64,000 bases of DNA from Micromonospora orduensis. GTDB taxonomy: Bacteria; Actinomycetota; Actinomycetes; Mycobacteriales; Micromonosporaceae. Under the pieces are notes generated by a model. It did not search any database. It was not told the origin of the DNA and saw only the letters and a program-made list of their open reading frames with translations. How positions within the stretch are numbered: the first letter of the stretch is position 1; every line of letters starts with the position of its first letter. Both the position numbers and the translations under genes were made by a program. The DNA is taken from NCBI RefSeq assembly GCF_006228125.1, contig NZ_VDFY01000153.1, positions 1-64,000 of the forward strand. Reading direction: 5' to 3'. Shown piece by piece: positions 57,434-64,000 of this stretch.

Positions 57434-57817
57434 ATGACGGATGTGCACCACCTGAGGGACAACCCGGCGCGCTACTACGAAGTGCTGGGACGGGTCATGT
57501 CGGCCCTGCGCGAGACCGGCGCGCTCAACGGTGCCACCCATCTCGACTGGTGGCAGGGCGCTGGCGGCCGAAGCTGGGAGATCGAGTGGCAGGGCGGCCC
57601 CTTCCCGGCCGAGGTCGCCGCGCGGCTGCTGGGGGTGCCGGAGTCCGGCGTCGACGACGACCAGGGCGAGCACGCGGTACGCGGCCTGATTTCAACCGGC
57701 CGGGGCGAGAACGAGCACGCGCACATGGTCGTGCTCGACGTGCCGGTCAACCTGCGCGCGATCGACCCGATCGGCACCAGACAGGTCTGGGCAACCCTCA
57801 CTCTCCCGCAGGGGTAG
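57434..57817 (+). CDS. Hypothetical protein, paralogue of the gene at 27355
   Basis: 127 residues from the ATG at 57434, chosen by alignment with the start of its paralogue; a GTG near 57359 would add 25 residues. Shared landmarks are PARYYEVLGRVMSAL, a DWWQG/WW segment, WEIEWQGGPFPAEVAARLL, RGLISTGRGENEHAHMVVLD and RAIDP. No domain name known. It follows the DUF1883-like gene by 110 bases on the same strand. Two related genes on one element suggest a role that benefits from variation, such as immunity or sensing, but this is a guess. Confidence 0.65.
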   Translation: MTDVHHLRDNPARYYEVLGRVMSALRETGALNGATHLDWWQGAGGRSWEIEWQGGPFPAEVAARLLGVPESGVDDDQGEHAVRGLISTGRGENEHAHMVVLDVPVNLRAIDPIGTRQVWATLTLPQG

Positions 57818-57936
57818 GGGAAGTCCGGGCCGTGGCGCTACGCCTGACTCGCCAGCTCGACCGACGACGACCGGCCGTTGCGGCTTTCACAATCGCGCAC
57901 ACTCGCGTGATGATCCGATGCCCTAGGGTTACCGGC

Positions 57937-58233
57937 ATGGTCGATGTGGACGATGAACTGGACCACCAGGGCATGGCAATCGAGCTGATCGACGCCTTTG
58001 TCGAGCGCGACGCGGCAGGCCTGGCCGCGCTCGACGCCGCCGGCCGGGCAGCGCAGGTCCAGGCGCGGCAGGCGCTGTACGACTACGTCGACCGGATCTG
58101 GGAGGACGCCAAGGCCCGCGGCTTGGACCCGGCGAGCCGGCCGGACTGGAACGTCGTGGCCGGGCTGCGGGACCTGACCAACGCGCTGGTCGAGCAGGCC
58201 GGGCAGGCGCAGGCCGACGCCGGCGAGGACTGA
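57937..58233 (+). CDS. Small helical acidic protein
   Basis: 98 residues. The ATG at 57937 lies seven bases after TAGGGT, so it may be read from a leaderless message. It is nearly all helix (AIELIDAFVERDAAGLAALD, VQARQALYDYVDRIWEDAKA, LRDLTNALVEQAGQAQADAG). No family recognised. Seven bases separate it from the acetyltransferase-like gene, so the two form a pair. Order and size recall antitoxin/GNAT-toxin modules, but there is no ribbon-helix-helix part. Confidence 0.55.
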   Translation: MVDVDDELDHQGMAIELIDAFVERDAAGLAALDAAGRAAQVQARQALYDYVDRIWEDAKARGLDPASRPDWNVVAGLRDLTNALVEQAGQAQADAGED

Positions 58234-58240
58234 GCCGCCG

Positions 58241-58771
58241 ATGACCGGCACCGGCTCGCGTGATGCCGAGATCCGGGACCTGGTGGCCAGCACGGCGATG
58301 CTCGGCCGGGTGTCCGGGCGTGAGCCGTGGCGCGAGGTGCTCCTGCGGTTGACCGGAGGCCGGTGGCCGCGCCGGTCCGGCTGGCCGGTCGTGCCCCGGC
58401 TGGCCACGCCATGGCAGGACACCGTCTCGAACGAGCGGATCGGCTGGCGGATGCGCGCGGCGAACCTACGCAGCCACGACCCCGATGACGCTTCCGTACG
58501 GGACGAGTCCGTGTTCGAGGTCGACTACCAGATATGTCATCGGTGCCGGATCGGCTGGGTCGAGCAGCCGCACACCCTGCCGGCCTACCGCCGCCGCGGC
58601 CTGGCCGCCGCCGGCCTCGCGGCGCTGCGCAGGGATAACCCTGGCTACGCCTGGCACACGCTGGGCGGGCACATCGACGGCTCGCCGGCGTTCTGGGACA
58701 CCGTCGGCGCCGACGTCCCGGGCGGCTATCGGCCCCGCCGGGTGTGCGAGCACGTCACCGCCGGTGGCTGA
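58241..58771 (+). CDS. GNAT-like acetyltransferase, divergent
   Basis: 176 residues, ATG at 58241 seven bases after the previous stop, with GAGGACTGAG upstream. The C-terminal half has EVDYQICHRCRIGWVEQPHT, LPAYRRRGLAAAGLAALRRD (the RRxGLAxA acetyl-CoA loop of GNAT enzymes) and GGHIDGSPAFWDTVGADV (the late strand and helix where the partner substrate sits). The N-terminal part is not typical. CHRC could bind metal. Substrate unknown. With the small acidic gene before it, it could be a GNAT-type toxin pair, a weak suggestion. Confidence 0.6.
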   Translation: MTGTGSRDAEIRDLVASTAMLGRVSGREPWREVLLRLTGGRWPRRSGWPVVPRLATPWQDTVSNERIGWRMRAANLRSHDPDDASVRDESVFEVDYQICHRCRIGWVEQPHTLPAYRRRGLAAAGLAALRRDNPGYAWHTLGGHIDGSPAFWDTVGADVPGGYRPRRVCEHVTAGG

Positions 58772-59165
58772 ACGGCCAGGACGTCAGATCGGTGCCTGAC
58801 GCCGACTCTGGTGTGCGGCATGACCGGTCGTCGAGGGCGCGCGGACTTGAGTTTCAACCCCAGGTCAAGTTGATCGCGTGGACCCACTGCGCGGCCGCGG
58901 GTCGGGCGTTTCGGCGGTGTTGTCACCAACCCGCCCTTCTGCTGAAGCGGTAACGCGCAGGGGGTTCTAGCTGCGAAAACGTCCATTCAGGAGATCGCGA
59001 CAGCGGCATCGACAATGACATAGTGCGGGGCTTGGGGGGGCGGGGCAGTAGAGTGACCCTCCGACGTGACGTTCCAATCCCAACCTCGGGACGGACTCCG
59101 GGTCGCACCCCCTAGCGAGGGCGCCCGGGTACGACTCCGAGACCCCCGGGAGATGGAGGTACGTC
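58772..59165. other. Gene-free stretch
   Basis: About 390 bases without a supported gene. CCCGGG-type inverted arms around 59127-59151 could fold near the start of the next small gene. The promoter of that gene should lie here. Confidence 0.4.
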
Positions 59166-59333
59166 ATGTCGAACCGATCGTCCCGGGTTCGCCGGCATGT
59201 GTGCCGGTGCACCCCGAAGTCCCGCCGCTTCACCTACCGGTGGCAGTGGCAGAAGATCACCAACGCGGTGGTCCTCCTGATGGAGGTCACGGCCAAGGCG
59301 GTGATCATCTATCGGGCCTGGAAAGGGATGTAG
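59166..59333 (+). CDS. Small basic membrane peptide
   Basis: 55 residues from the ATG at 59166, with GGAGGT five bases upstream, to the TAG at 59331. A very basic start (SNRSSRVRRHVCRCTPKSRR) is followed by WQWQKITNAVVLLMEVTAKA and VIIYRAWKGM, one likely membrane helix. A perfect 10-bp hairpin begins at the stop codon itself. Good site, tight terminator and clear topology make it a real gene. Its function is unknown; single-helix basic peptides can be toxins or small membrane regulators. Confidence 0.65.
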   Translation: MSNRSSRVRRHVCRCTPKSRRFTYRWQWQKITNAVVLLMEVTAKAVIIYRAWKGM

Positions 59334-59352
59334 CCCCGCATAGCGGGGCTAC
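59330..59352 (+). terminator. Hairpin at the stop of the small peptide gene
   Basis: GTAGCCCCGC (59330-59339) pairs perfectly with GCGGGGCTAC (59343-59352) around a 3-base loop; the arm contains the stop codon. Confidence 0.75.
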
Positions 59353-59636
59353 ATGACCGGTCGCGAAGGGCGCTCCGCTCCGAAGGTTCCAGGCCCAGAG
59401 GGCGGGGCGTTCTTCGTTGTTTTCTATTCGTGCGACGTGTCGCAGCACCCGCAGTGTGTCATAAGCGGCCGTATAGAAGTAGGGAAGCCTGCCTTGAAGG
59501 CTTCTGCAATCCGGCTGGCTGCGGTACCGTCCGGCCCCGTGACGTGCGGATACTCCAGCTTGTAACGCTAGCTCGCGTTCTGGGTGCGTTCTCTGACACA
59601 CGAGGCGGGGCCGATCTGGCGGGCTGCCGGCCGAGA

Positions 59637-59963
59637 TCAACCGTCGCCCCGTTTGGTGGCTGTGGCCCCCTCGGATCCGGCCAGCGGGCAGCGCGGCAGG
59701 TGATCGGGGTCGACCACCACCCGCGGGCAGTCCTCCTGCCGGCACTTCCACACGCGCCCCATCCAGCGGCAGCCGGCCGGGCACTCGCCGTGAGCGGGCA
59801 GCGGGGCGGGGTGGCCGGCGGGGCAGGCAGCCGGCGCCCACTCCTGCCAGACCCGTCCGCCGCCGCGCGCGCGTACCCACCGTCCCGCCACCACGTCGTG
59901 AGGGTACGAGGCAGTCGACGTGTCGATTCCGAGGGAGGGCGGGGCCACTGCTTCTTTCGTCAC
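59637..59963 (-). CDS. Cys-rich zinc-binding protein, unknown
   Basis: 108 residues from a GTG at 59963 (an upstream ATG at 60023 is possible but runs through a terminator-like hairpin). The centre has CPAGHPAPLPAHGECPAGC and MGRVWKCRQEDC, then a final RCPLAG: about six Cys and two His that could bind two zinc ions. No family recognised. It follows the second sigma-factor locus on the same strand, after a hairpin. Between 59353 and 59636 I see no gene. Confidence 0.5.
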   Translation of the reverse strand: MTKEAVAPPSLGIDTSTASYPHDVVAGRWVRARGGGRVWQEWAPAACPAGHPAPLPAHGECPAGCRWMGRVWKCRQEDCPRVVVDPDHLPRCPLAGSEGATATKRGDG

Positions 59964-59992
59964 GTCTGGCCTGGGGGGGTGATCAACGACTT

Positions 59993-60021
59993 GGGCCCCC
60001 GACCAGTCGGTCGGGGGGCCC
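59993..60021 (-). terminator. Hairpin terminator after the small sigma partner gene
   Basis: GGGCCCCCGACC (59993-60004) faces GGTCGGGGGGCCC (60009-60021), complementary apart from one extra G, with a 4-base loop. It lies 18 bases after the 60039 gene on the minus strand. Confidence 0.65.
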
Positions 60022-60038
60022 ACATGCTGGAGTCGCTG

Positions 60039-60209
60039 TTATCGGGTCTGGCTGCGGCGTTCTGGAACGAGTTCGGGGTCGAGCCCGGCCTCTCGGAACA
60101 GGTCACGCAGTCGCTGCTCAACGTCGATCGTCGTGTCCAGGGACCTCAGCGTGGACGCGGAGGTTCGCTCGATGAGCTCGTCGAGTTCAAGGTCCTTGTG
60201 TGGGTCCAT
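60039..60209 (-). CDS. Small acidic partner of the second sigma factor
   Basis: 56 residues from the ATG at 60209 after GGGAGG; it overlaps the sigma gene by 23 bases in another frame. It is acidic and helical (PHKDLELDELIERTSASTLR, TTIDVEQRLRDLFREAGLDP). No zinc site, so not a ZAS anti-sigma, but an overlapping small acidic gene directly after a sigma gene is a good candidate for an anti-sigma or co-regulator. No other clue. A hairpin follows it. Confidence 0.6.
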   Translation of the reverse strand: MDPHKDLELDELIERTSASTLRSLDTTIDVEQRLRDLFREAGLDPELVPERRSQTR

Positions 60210-60738
60210 CGCTTGCCTCCCTTCTGGCTGCATCGCTCCGCTGCTGGTCGAGCTTGCGGATGAGAGCCTGCCGGGCGTGGCGCAGGTGTGAGCGCACCGT
60301 CCCAGGGTCCTGGCCGGTCACGCCGGCGATCTCGGTGGGCGTGTAGCCCTCCGCGGTCCAGGCCATGACGTCTCGCTGTCTGGTGGGCAGTTCCTTCACC
60401 ATACGGTGGAAGTGCTGCGCCTCGATGTCGAAGATCTGTTCGGTCGCGTCGTCCTGGGGGCCGTTGTGCAGCCACCACTCGCGCTCTCGCCGGGACTTCT
60501 GCCGGGTGCGGATGAAGATGGAGTTTGCCGTCTGGCGCACCCACGCTGGTGGGTGCTCGATCGTCGGCCACTTCAGCAGCGCGCACTTCATGGCCTCTTG
60601 GGCGACGTCCTCTGCCTCGCTCAAGGACGCACCTTTGCGAATCAGGAAGCGGATCAGGCGCGTGAAGTCCTCGCGGTAGTACTCGACGAAGCCCTCAACA
60701 TCGACCTGCTCCTTCTCCGTCTCCACCTGGTCGGACAT
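60187..60738 (-). CDS. ECF-type sigma factor, second copy type
   Basis: 183 residues; ATG at 60738. Region 2 is at about 15-90 (VEYYREDFTRLIRFLIRKGA, SEAEDVAQEAMKCALLKWPT, PAWVRQTANSIFIRTRQ) and region 4 at about 115-165 (LPTRQRDVMAWTAEGYTPTE, IAGVTGQDPGTVRSHLRHAR). It differs strongly from the sigma factor at 29575. Upstream, GGCATG (60756-60761) and CATGCC (60772-60777) form an inverted repeat that may be its operator. The overlapping 56-residue product is its likely partner. Target genes unknown. Confidence 0.88.
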   Translation of the reverse strand: MSDQVETEKEQVDVEGFVEYYREDFTRLIRFLIRKGASLSEAEDVAQEAMKCALLKWPTIEHPPAWVRQTANSIFIRTRQKSRREREWWLHNGPQDDATEQIFDIEAQHFHRMVKELPTRQRDVMAWTAEGYTPTEIAGVTGQDPGTVRSHLRHARQALIRKLDQQRSDAARREASDGPTQGP

Positions 60739-60777
60739 GGACTCACCCTTCGTTCGGCATGGGGTACCGGACATGCC

Positions 60778-61019
60778 GTGGTTGATATGACGCGCATAGG
60801 TGGTCCTCTCTCAGCGACGCGGTGCCGGCCCGTACCGGTACTCGCGCGTACTGCTCTGGCCAGGCCTTCCGAGTGGCCAGTCGTGCTACCTCTTCACGCT
60901 GGTCGGCCCAGCGCCGACCCTCGGTCCGTCGATCCCTCAAGGGCGAGTGGTTGCTCCTCCTGTCTCCGACTTGCGCGTCGCCCCGCTGGCGCCGCCTGTT
61001 CTTACGGTAGGTGAGTGCA
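60778..61019. other. Gene-free stretch upstream of the second sigma gene
   Basis: No convincing gene on either strand. It should hold the leftward sigma promoter. A terminator lies at its right end (61020-61052). Confidence 0.4.
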
Positions 61020-61052
61020 TGGGCGACGGCTGAGCGTGCAAGCCGTCGCCCA
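61020..61052. terminator. Rho-independent terminator with T tract
   Basis: TGGGCGACGGCT (61020-61031) pairs perfectly with AGCCGTCGCCCA (61041-61052), followed on the plus strand by AGATTTTT. It can also end leftward transcription from the gene at 61082-61312. Confidence 0.75.
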
Positions 61053-61081
61053 AGATTTTTCCGGGGGATTTTTGGAACCGG

Positions 61082-61312
61082 CTACCGGTGCCAACGCACC
61101 AGGCAGGCGAGGACCACTGCGGCCACCGCGGCGACCAGGGTGACCAGTACCGACTGAGATACGGCATACGCGCTCGGCACGCCGACGAGCGCCAGGTTGG
61201 CGACCGTCACGAGCTTCGCGGTGTCGTCGCGGCTGCTCGGCTTCTCCGAACGCGAGTCCGCGTTGATGGCCTTGACCTTCGGCCCCATGGCTTTGGTCGT
61301 CTCGTCAGGCAC
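61082..61312 (-). CDS. Small membrane protein
   Basis: 76 residues from a GTG at 61312, preceded by GAAGGAG at six bases (another GTG at 61330 lacks a site). The first 35 residues are polar and charged; the rest is hydrophobic (VTVANLALVGVPSAYAVSQ, SVLVTLVAAVAAVVLACLV), giving two membrane helices and a basic end. No family recognised. It precedes a clear hairpin terminator and stands apart from the transfer operon on its right. Confidence 0.55.
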   Translation of the reverse strand: MPDETTKAMGPKVKAINADSRSEKPSSRDDTAKLVTVANLALVGVPSAYAVSQSVLVTLVAAVAAVVLACLVRWHR

Positions 61313-61412
61313 CAGGCACTCCTTCGTCACGCCGTACGTGGCCCGTCCGGCTCTGACTGGTGAGTGCTGTCGATGGCGCTTGCCGTGCAGTCGATGTGGC
61401 GATGCCGTGGAA

Positions 61413-61910
61413 TCAGAAGGTGTCCGCGTCCGGGAGCTGAGCGAGCACTTGCGGCGGCGCTGGCTCGACGGGTAGCGGCCGGGGGTCGCTGTGTTTGTCG
61501 GGGCCGCACCGGTTGAAGGGCCCGTACTCGGCGGCCAGGGCGGCGAGGTGTGGGTCGAGGTGGTCGCGCCACCAGATGCTCATGCCGGTCTGGGGGTCGC
61601 TGACCCGCAGCGTTTCCCAGGCCCGCCAGAGCGCGTACAGGCGGGAGATCGCCTCGGGGTGCGCCCACCACCGCGGGCACCAGTTGATGCCGCTGGTCGG
61701 CCCGGAGGCGAGGCGCCGCTCGACGACGTGGGCGAGGTAGTCGCCGACGAACGCCTCGACGTTGCGGTAGACCGGCTCCGCGCCAGCCGATTCCGCCGCC
61801 GAGGGCTCGGGCACCGGCGGGGCTGCGCCCGGGTCGCCGGCGAGCTGGCCGAGCAGCGCGCTGAGGTCGGCGACGGCGTCGGCGGCCGTCCCGGCGGTGG
61901 GCGTGGTCAT
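61413..61910 (-). CDS. DUF4913 protein of the transfer operon
   Basis: 165 residues from the ATG at 61910, overlapping the coupling-protein stop (ATGA). After a disordered Ala/Pro start the conserved part reads YRNVEAFVGDYLAHVVERRL, NWCPRWWAHPEAISRLYALW, RAWETLRVSDPQTGMSIWWR and DHLDPHLAALAAEYGPFNRC. This matches DUF4913 (NVEEFV, WC--WW-HPEA--RL-ALWRAWE-LR, W-RDH-DPHL--L----GPF--C). Such genes regularly follow TraG/VirD4 genes in actinobacterial conjugation clusters; the job is unknown. It ends the leftward transfer operon in this window. Confidence 0.85.
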   Translation of the reverse strand: MTTPTAGTAADAVADLSALLGQLAGDPGAAPPVPEPSAAESAGAEPVYRNVEAFVGDYLAHVVERRLASGPTSGINWCPRWWAHPEAISRLYALWRAWETLRVSDPQTGMSIWWRDHLDPHLAALAAEYGPFNRCGPDKHSDPRPLPVEPAPPQVLAQLPDADTF

Positions 61911-63685
61911 GGGGCTGGCTCCGGTGGGACGTCGGGGGTGAGGGTCCAGTCGGTGCGGCCTGTGGGGTCCCAGTGCGCGATCGACGCGCGGATCGCCTCC
62001 GCGTAGGGCCCGTCCTGCCAGGGGGCGGTGCGGGCGAGCGCGGGCGGGGCGCCGGAGGCGTAGACGACCATCCGGCCCCGGGGCAGGGCGTGCAGGTCGG
62101 AGACGTCGAGGATGCGCTGGCGGCGGGTGGCGTGCGAGACCGATCGCTGGCCCCACCCGGATCCGCTGCTGCTGGTCGACCGGGTCGTGACGTCGTGCTC
62201 GCCGATCAGCTTCGACAGCTCTTCGAGCCAGTCCGGGTCGGCCACGCCGCCGCCGTAGGTGCGGACGTTCGCCGCCGACCAGAGCTTGCGCATGCCCTCG
62301 CGTCCCCACACGTCGATGCCCTGGGGGTAGGACTGCAGGATGGTGATGATCGGCAGGCCGTGGGAGCCGTAGTAGGAGTACAGGTTGGGCAGTTGCCGCA
62401 GGCGGCAGATGTTCGCGGCCTCGTCGAGGATGCTCAGCAGCGGCGGGTCCAGGCGGCGGCCGGCTGAGGCGCGGGCGCGCAGCTCACCGGCGCGCAGGAC
62501 GGCGTCGGTGAGGGCGGCGACCAGCGGGGCGGGGGAGCCGGGCCCGCCCTGGGAGAGCAGGTACAGCACGTCGGTGCTGACCACGAACGCGGCCGGGTCG
62601 AACTCGAGGACCCCGCCACGGGTCGGTGGGGTCACCCAGGCGGTGACGGCCGGCTCGGTGAGGCACATGAGCATCTTCTGGGCGCCGGCGTAGATGCCGC
62701 CCCGGGTTTTGTCGGGCATGTTGACCACGCCGGAGACCGCGTCGGCGGGCAGCGCGAAGCCGTGCTCGCGCAGCAGCATCGCCGGTTCGTCGTCACGGGG
62801 GCTGACCGCCCACCGGTACGCGGCGAGGATGTCCCGTCCGGAGCAGGCGGCGGCCAACAGCAGGTTCGCTACGAGCTCTTCCGAGCTGGGGTCGAAGAAG
62901 GCGTCGCGGGAGACGCCGGGCTCACGTTCGGCGGCGGCGAAGTGCTCACCGAGGCGCCGGGCGTCGGTAATGGTGGCCACCGCGCGCAGCGGGTTGAACC
63001 ACATCCCCTGCTCGGCGCCGAGGATGTGCTGCGGGTCGAACGCCCACACCGTGCCTCGGGCGGCGCGCAGGTCGCGGGTGGCGTCGACGATGTCGCCTTT
63101 GACGCTGGTGACCAGCGTGGGTCCGGGGGCGGCGGCGATCGCGGGGATGGCCCGGCTGGTGGTCTTGCCGGTGCGAGGGCCCCAGATGTCGACGGCCATG
63201 TCCTCCCAGGACTGGCGCAGTGGCATCCCGCCGGCGACGGTGTAGGCGATCAGCACGCCGAGCTGGTCGGGGTCGGGCCGGTCGACGTCGGCGAGGCTGG
63301 GCCGCAGCCGCCGGCCGCTGTCGGCGACGCCCTTCGGGCTGAGGTGGGCGAGGTCGGCGCGGCTGGCCATCCGCCGGGCAGCGGAGTCGACGCGGGTGCG
63401 CCGTCGACGAGTCCATCGCCAGGCCACGACTCCCACCGTGACGAGCAGCGCCAGGACGCCGACCTCGATGGCCACGACGAGCGTGCACGCGGTGGTCCAG
63501 GAGATCTCGCCGCGCACCACCGCGGCGGCCACCCGGATCGGGCCGCCACCGGTGTAGCCGGGCGGATGGGTAAGCGCGACCGGCAGCCACACCCCGCTGG
63601 CGGCGACCAGGGCGAAGGCGGCGATGCCCCCGACGAGTAGGCCGGCGTCGTCGTGGCCACCGCGCGGCCCGGCAGGGCGGCTCAC
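61907..63685 (-). CDS. VirD4/TraG-type coupling protein
   Basis: 592 residues from a GTG at 63685, overlapping the previous stop. Two membrane segments at about 16-40 and 63-88 (TLVVAIEVGVLALLVTVGVV) are followed by the ATPase: Walker A MAVDIWGPRTGKTTS near 165-180, LVTSVKGDIVDATRD, FDPQHILG, then Walker B LLSILDEAANICRL near 410. All are hallmarks of T4 coupling proteins, which hand the relaxase-bound DNA strand to the secretion channel. It sits between the VirB4-like gene and DUF4913 gene, a usual order. Confidence 0.92.
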   Translation of the reverse strand: MSRPAGPRGGHDDAGLLVGGIAAFALVAASGVWLPVALTHPPGYTGGGPIRVAAAVVRGEISWTTACTLVVAIEVGVLALLVTVGVVAWRWTRRRRTRVDSAARRMASRADLAHLSPKGVADSGRRLRPSLADVDRPDPDQLGVLIAYTVAGGMPLRQSWEDMAVDIWGPRTGKTTSRAIPAIAAAPGPTLVTSVKGDIVDATRDLRAARGTVWAFDPQHILGAEQGMWFNPLRAVATITDARRLGEHFAAAEREPGVSRDAFFDPSSEELVANLLLAAACSGRDILAAYRWAVSPRDDEPAMLLREHGFALPADAVSGVVNMPDKTRGGIYAGAQKMLMCLTEPAVTAWVTPPTRGGVLEFDPAAFVVSTDVLYLLSQGGPGSPAPLVAALTDAVLRAGELRARASAGRRLDPPLLSILDEAANICRLRQLPNLYSYYGSHGLPIITILQSYPQGIDVWGREGMRKLWSAANVRTYGGGVADPDWLEELSKLIGEHDVTTRSTSSSGSGWGQRSVSHATRRQRILDVSDLHALPRGRMVVYASGAPPALARTAPWQDGPYAEAIRASIAHWDPTGRTDWTLTPDVPPEPAP

Positions 63686-64000
63686 GCCATCGTCCAGCGA
63701 AAGTCGGTGTTGCCCAGGCGCATCTCCGTCTCGGTGGGCTCCAGGTGCACCGGGATGCCCGGCCGCGACCCGACCTTGATCAGGAAGTTTCCCCGCCCGA
63801 CGGTCCCGCTGCCCTCGGCGGCCGTCCAGGACGGCGGCGCCGACCAGGACAGCACCTCACGGCGTTCGGCCTGCGACAGCGGCCGGACCCGGGAGACGGA
63901 GTCCAGCTCCTGCTCCGAGCAGGGACCGATCATCAGCACCGCCGAGCGTTCGGCGAAGCCTCTCGCTTTGGCCCGGTCGTGGGCGGTGGGCAGCGCCTCC
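63682..64000 (-). CDS. VirB4-like conjugation ATPase, C-terminal part (partial)
   Basis: The frame enters from the right edge and ends at 63682, overlapping the coupling-protein start. The visible 105 residues read AHDRAKARGFAERSAVLMIG, PCSEQELDSVSRVRPLSQAE, REVLSWSAPP, GRGNFLIKVGSRPGIPVHLE and TEMRLGNTDFRW. The order RGxFLIKxGxRPGIPxxxxxTxxExxLxNTDxRW is what I recall at the end of actinobacterial VirB4/TraC-type ATPases. The ATPase core itself lies outside the window. VirB4 powers assembly and function of the secretion channel. Confidence 0.78.
   Translation of the reverse strand, partial: EALPTAHDRAKARGFAERSAVLMIGPCSEQELDSVSRVRPLSQAERREVLSWSAPPSWTAAEGSGTVGRGNFLIKVGSRPGIPVHLEPTETEMRLGNTDFRWTMA

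Noticed and set aside
59353..59565. 70-codon frame after the small peptide terminator
   Set aside because: Starts inside the terminator arm, no ribosome-binding site, and the residue pattern is not protein-like.
1..64000. CRISPR arrays, rRNA, tRNA and intact insertion sequences
   Set aside because: No regularly spaced repeats, no rRNA-like stretch, no tRNA cloverleaf and no DDE or IS200/IS605-type transposase frame was recognised by eye; small or decayed ones could be missed.

Overview
The window is high-GC DNA (roughly 70% by eye) with frequent GTG starts, 4-base stop/start overlaps (ATGA, GTGA, TGATG) and almost no T-tailed terminators. This is the style of a filamentous actinomycete, and the gene families fit Micromonosporaceae or Streptomyces plasmids. 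I see no rRNA, tRNA, ribosomal or central-metabolism gene. The content is that of a large conjugative element: relaxase, type IV secretion parts, ParA/ParB, two FtsK-like ATPases, a Xer-type recombinase, toxin/antitoxin and defence genes. It is most likely a plasmid, but an integrated element is not excluded.

Layout. (1) 1-4.6 kb: a leftward type IV secretion operon (TrbL-like, VirB8-like, VirB2-like and ParA-like genes) running off the left edge, and a divergent lipoprotein plus M23 wall hydrolase. (2) 4.6-8.4 kb: small coiled-coil gene, oriT-like repeats, MobC and MobA relaxase. (3) 8.5-12.5 kb: a membrane-anchored polymorphic nuclease toxin with a candidate immunity gene, a broken duplicate of the gene before it, and a BrnT/BrnA-like module whose toxin is frameshifted. 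(4) 13.4-14.7 kb: small membrane protein and HTH regulator. (5) 15-22.7 kb: a giant primase-fold/methyltransferase/helicase reading frame with another gene nested out of frame inside it. (6) 23-29.4 kb: recombinase-like DNA-binding protein, unknown genes, PIN-domain toxin/antitoxin, HEPN Abi protein, PP2C phosphatase and GntR repressor. (7) 29.6-42.8 kb: a long rightward operon with an ECF sigma factor, Lsr2-like protein, GGDEF protein, membrane and zinc-ribbon proteins, a Tra-type ATPase, a full FtsK and a DUF5706-like membrane protein. (8) 43.4-47.4 kb: Cys-rich putative replication protein, then parB and parA with two identical 14-bp palindromes. (9) 47.8-53.5 kb: regulators, hypothetical genes and several decayed gene fragments. 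(10) 53.6-61.3 kb: membrane protein, HTH protein, Xer recombinase with its repeats, small genes, and a second ECF sigma factor. (11) 61.4-64 kb: DUF4913, VirD4/TraG coupling protein and the C-terminus of a VirB4-like ATPase entering from the right edge.

How it fits together. Both edges carry leftward genes of what looks like one secretion operon: TrbL leaves at the left, and VirB4 end, VirD4 and DUF4913 enter at the right. The simplest reading is a circular plasmid a few kb larger than the window, with one or two secretion genes missing. MobC/MobA and VirD4 would process and deliver DNA, and the VirB-like proteins plus the M23 hydrolase would build the channel. ParAB and Xer would keep the plasmid stable. 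The giant helicase-methylase resembles DarB-type protection against restriction. The sigma/Lsr2/GGDEF/FtsK operon, facing a GntR repressor and PP2C phosphatase across a shared operator, is the best candidate here for an undescribed regulated system.
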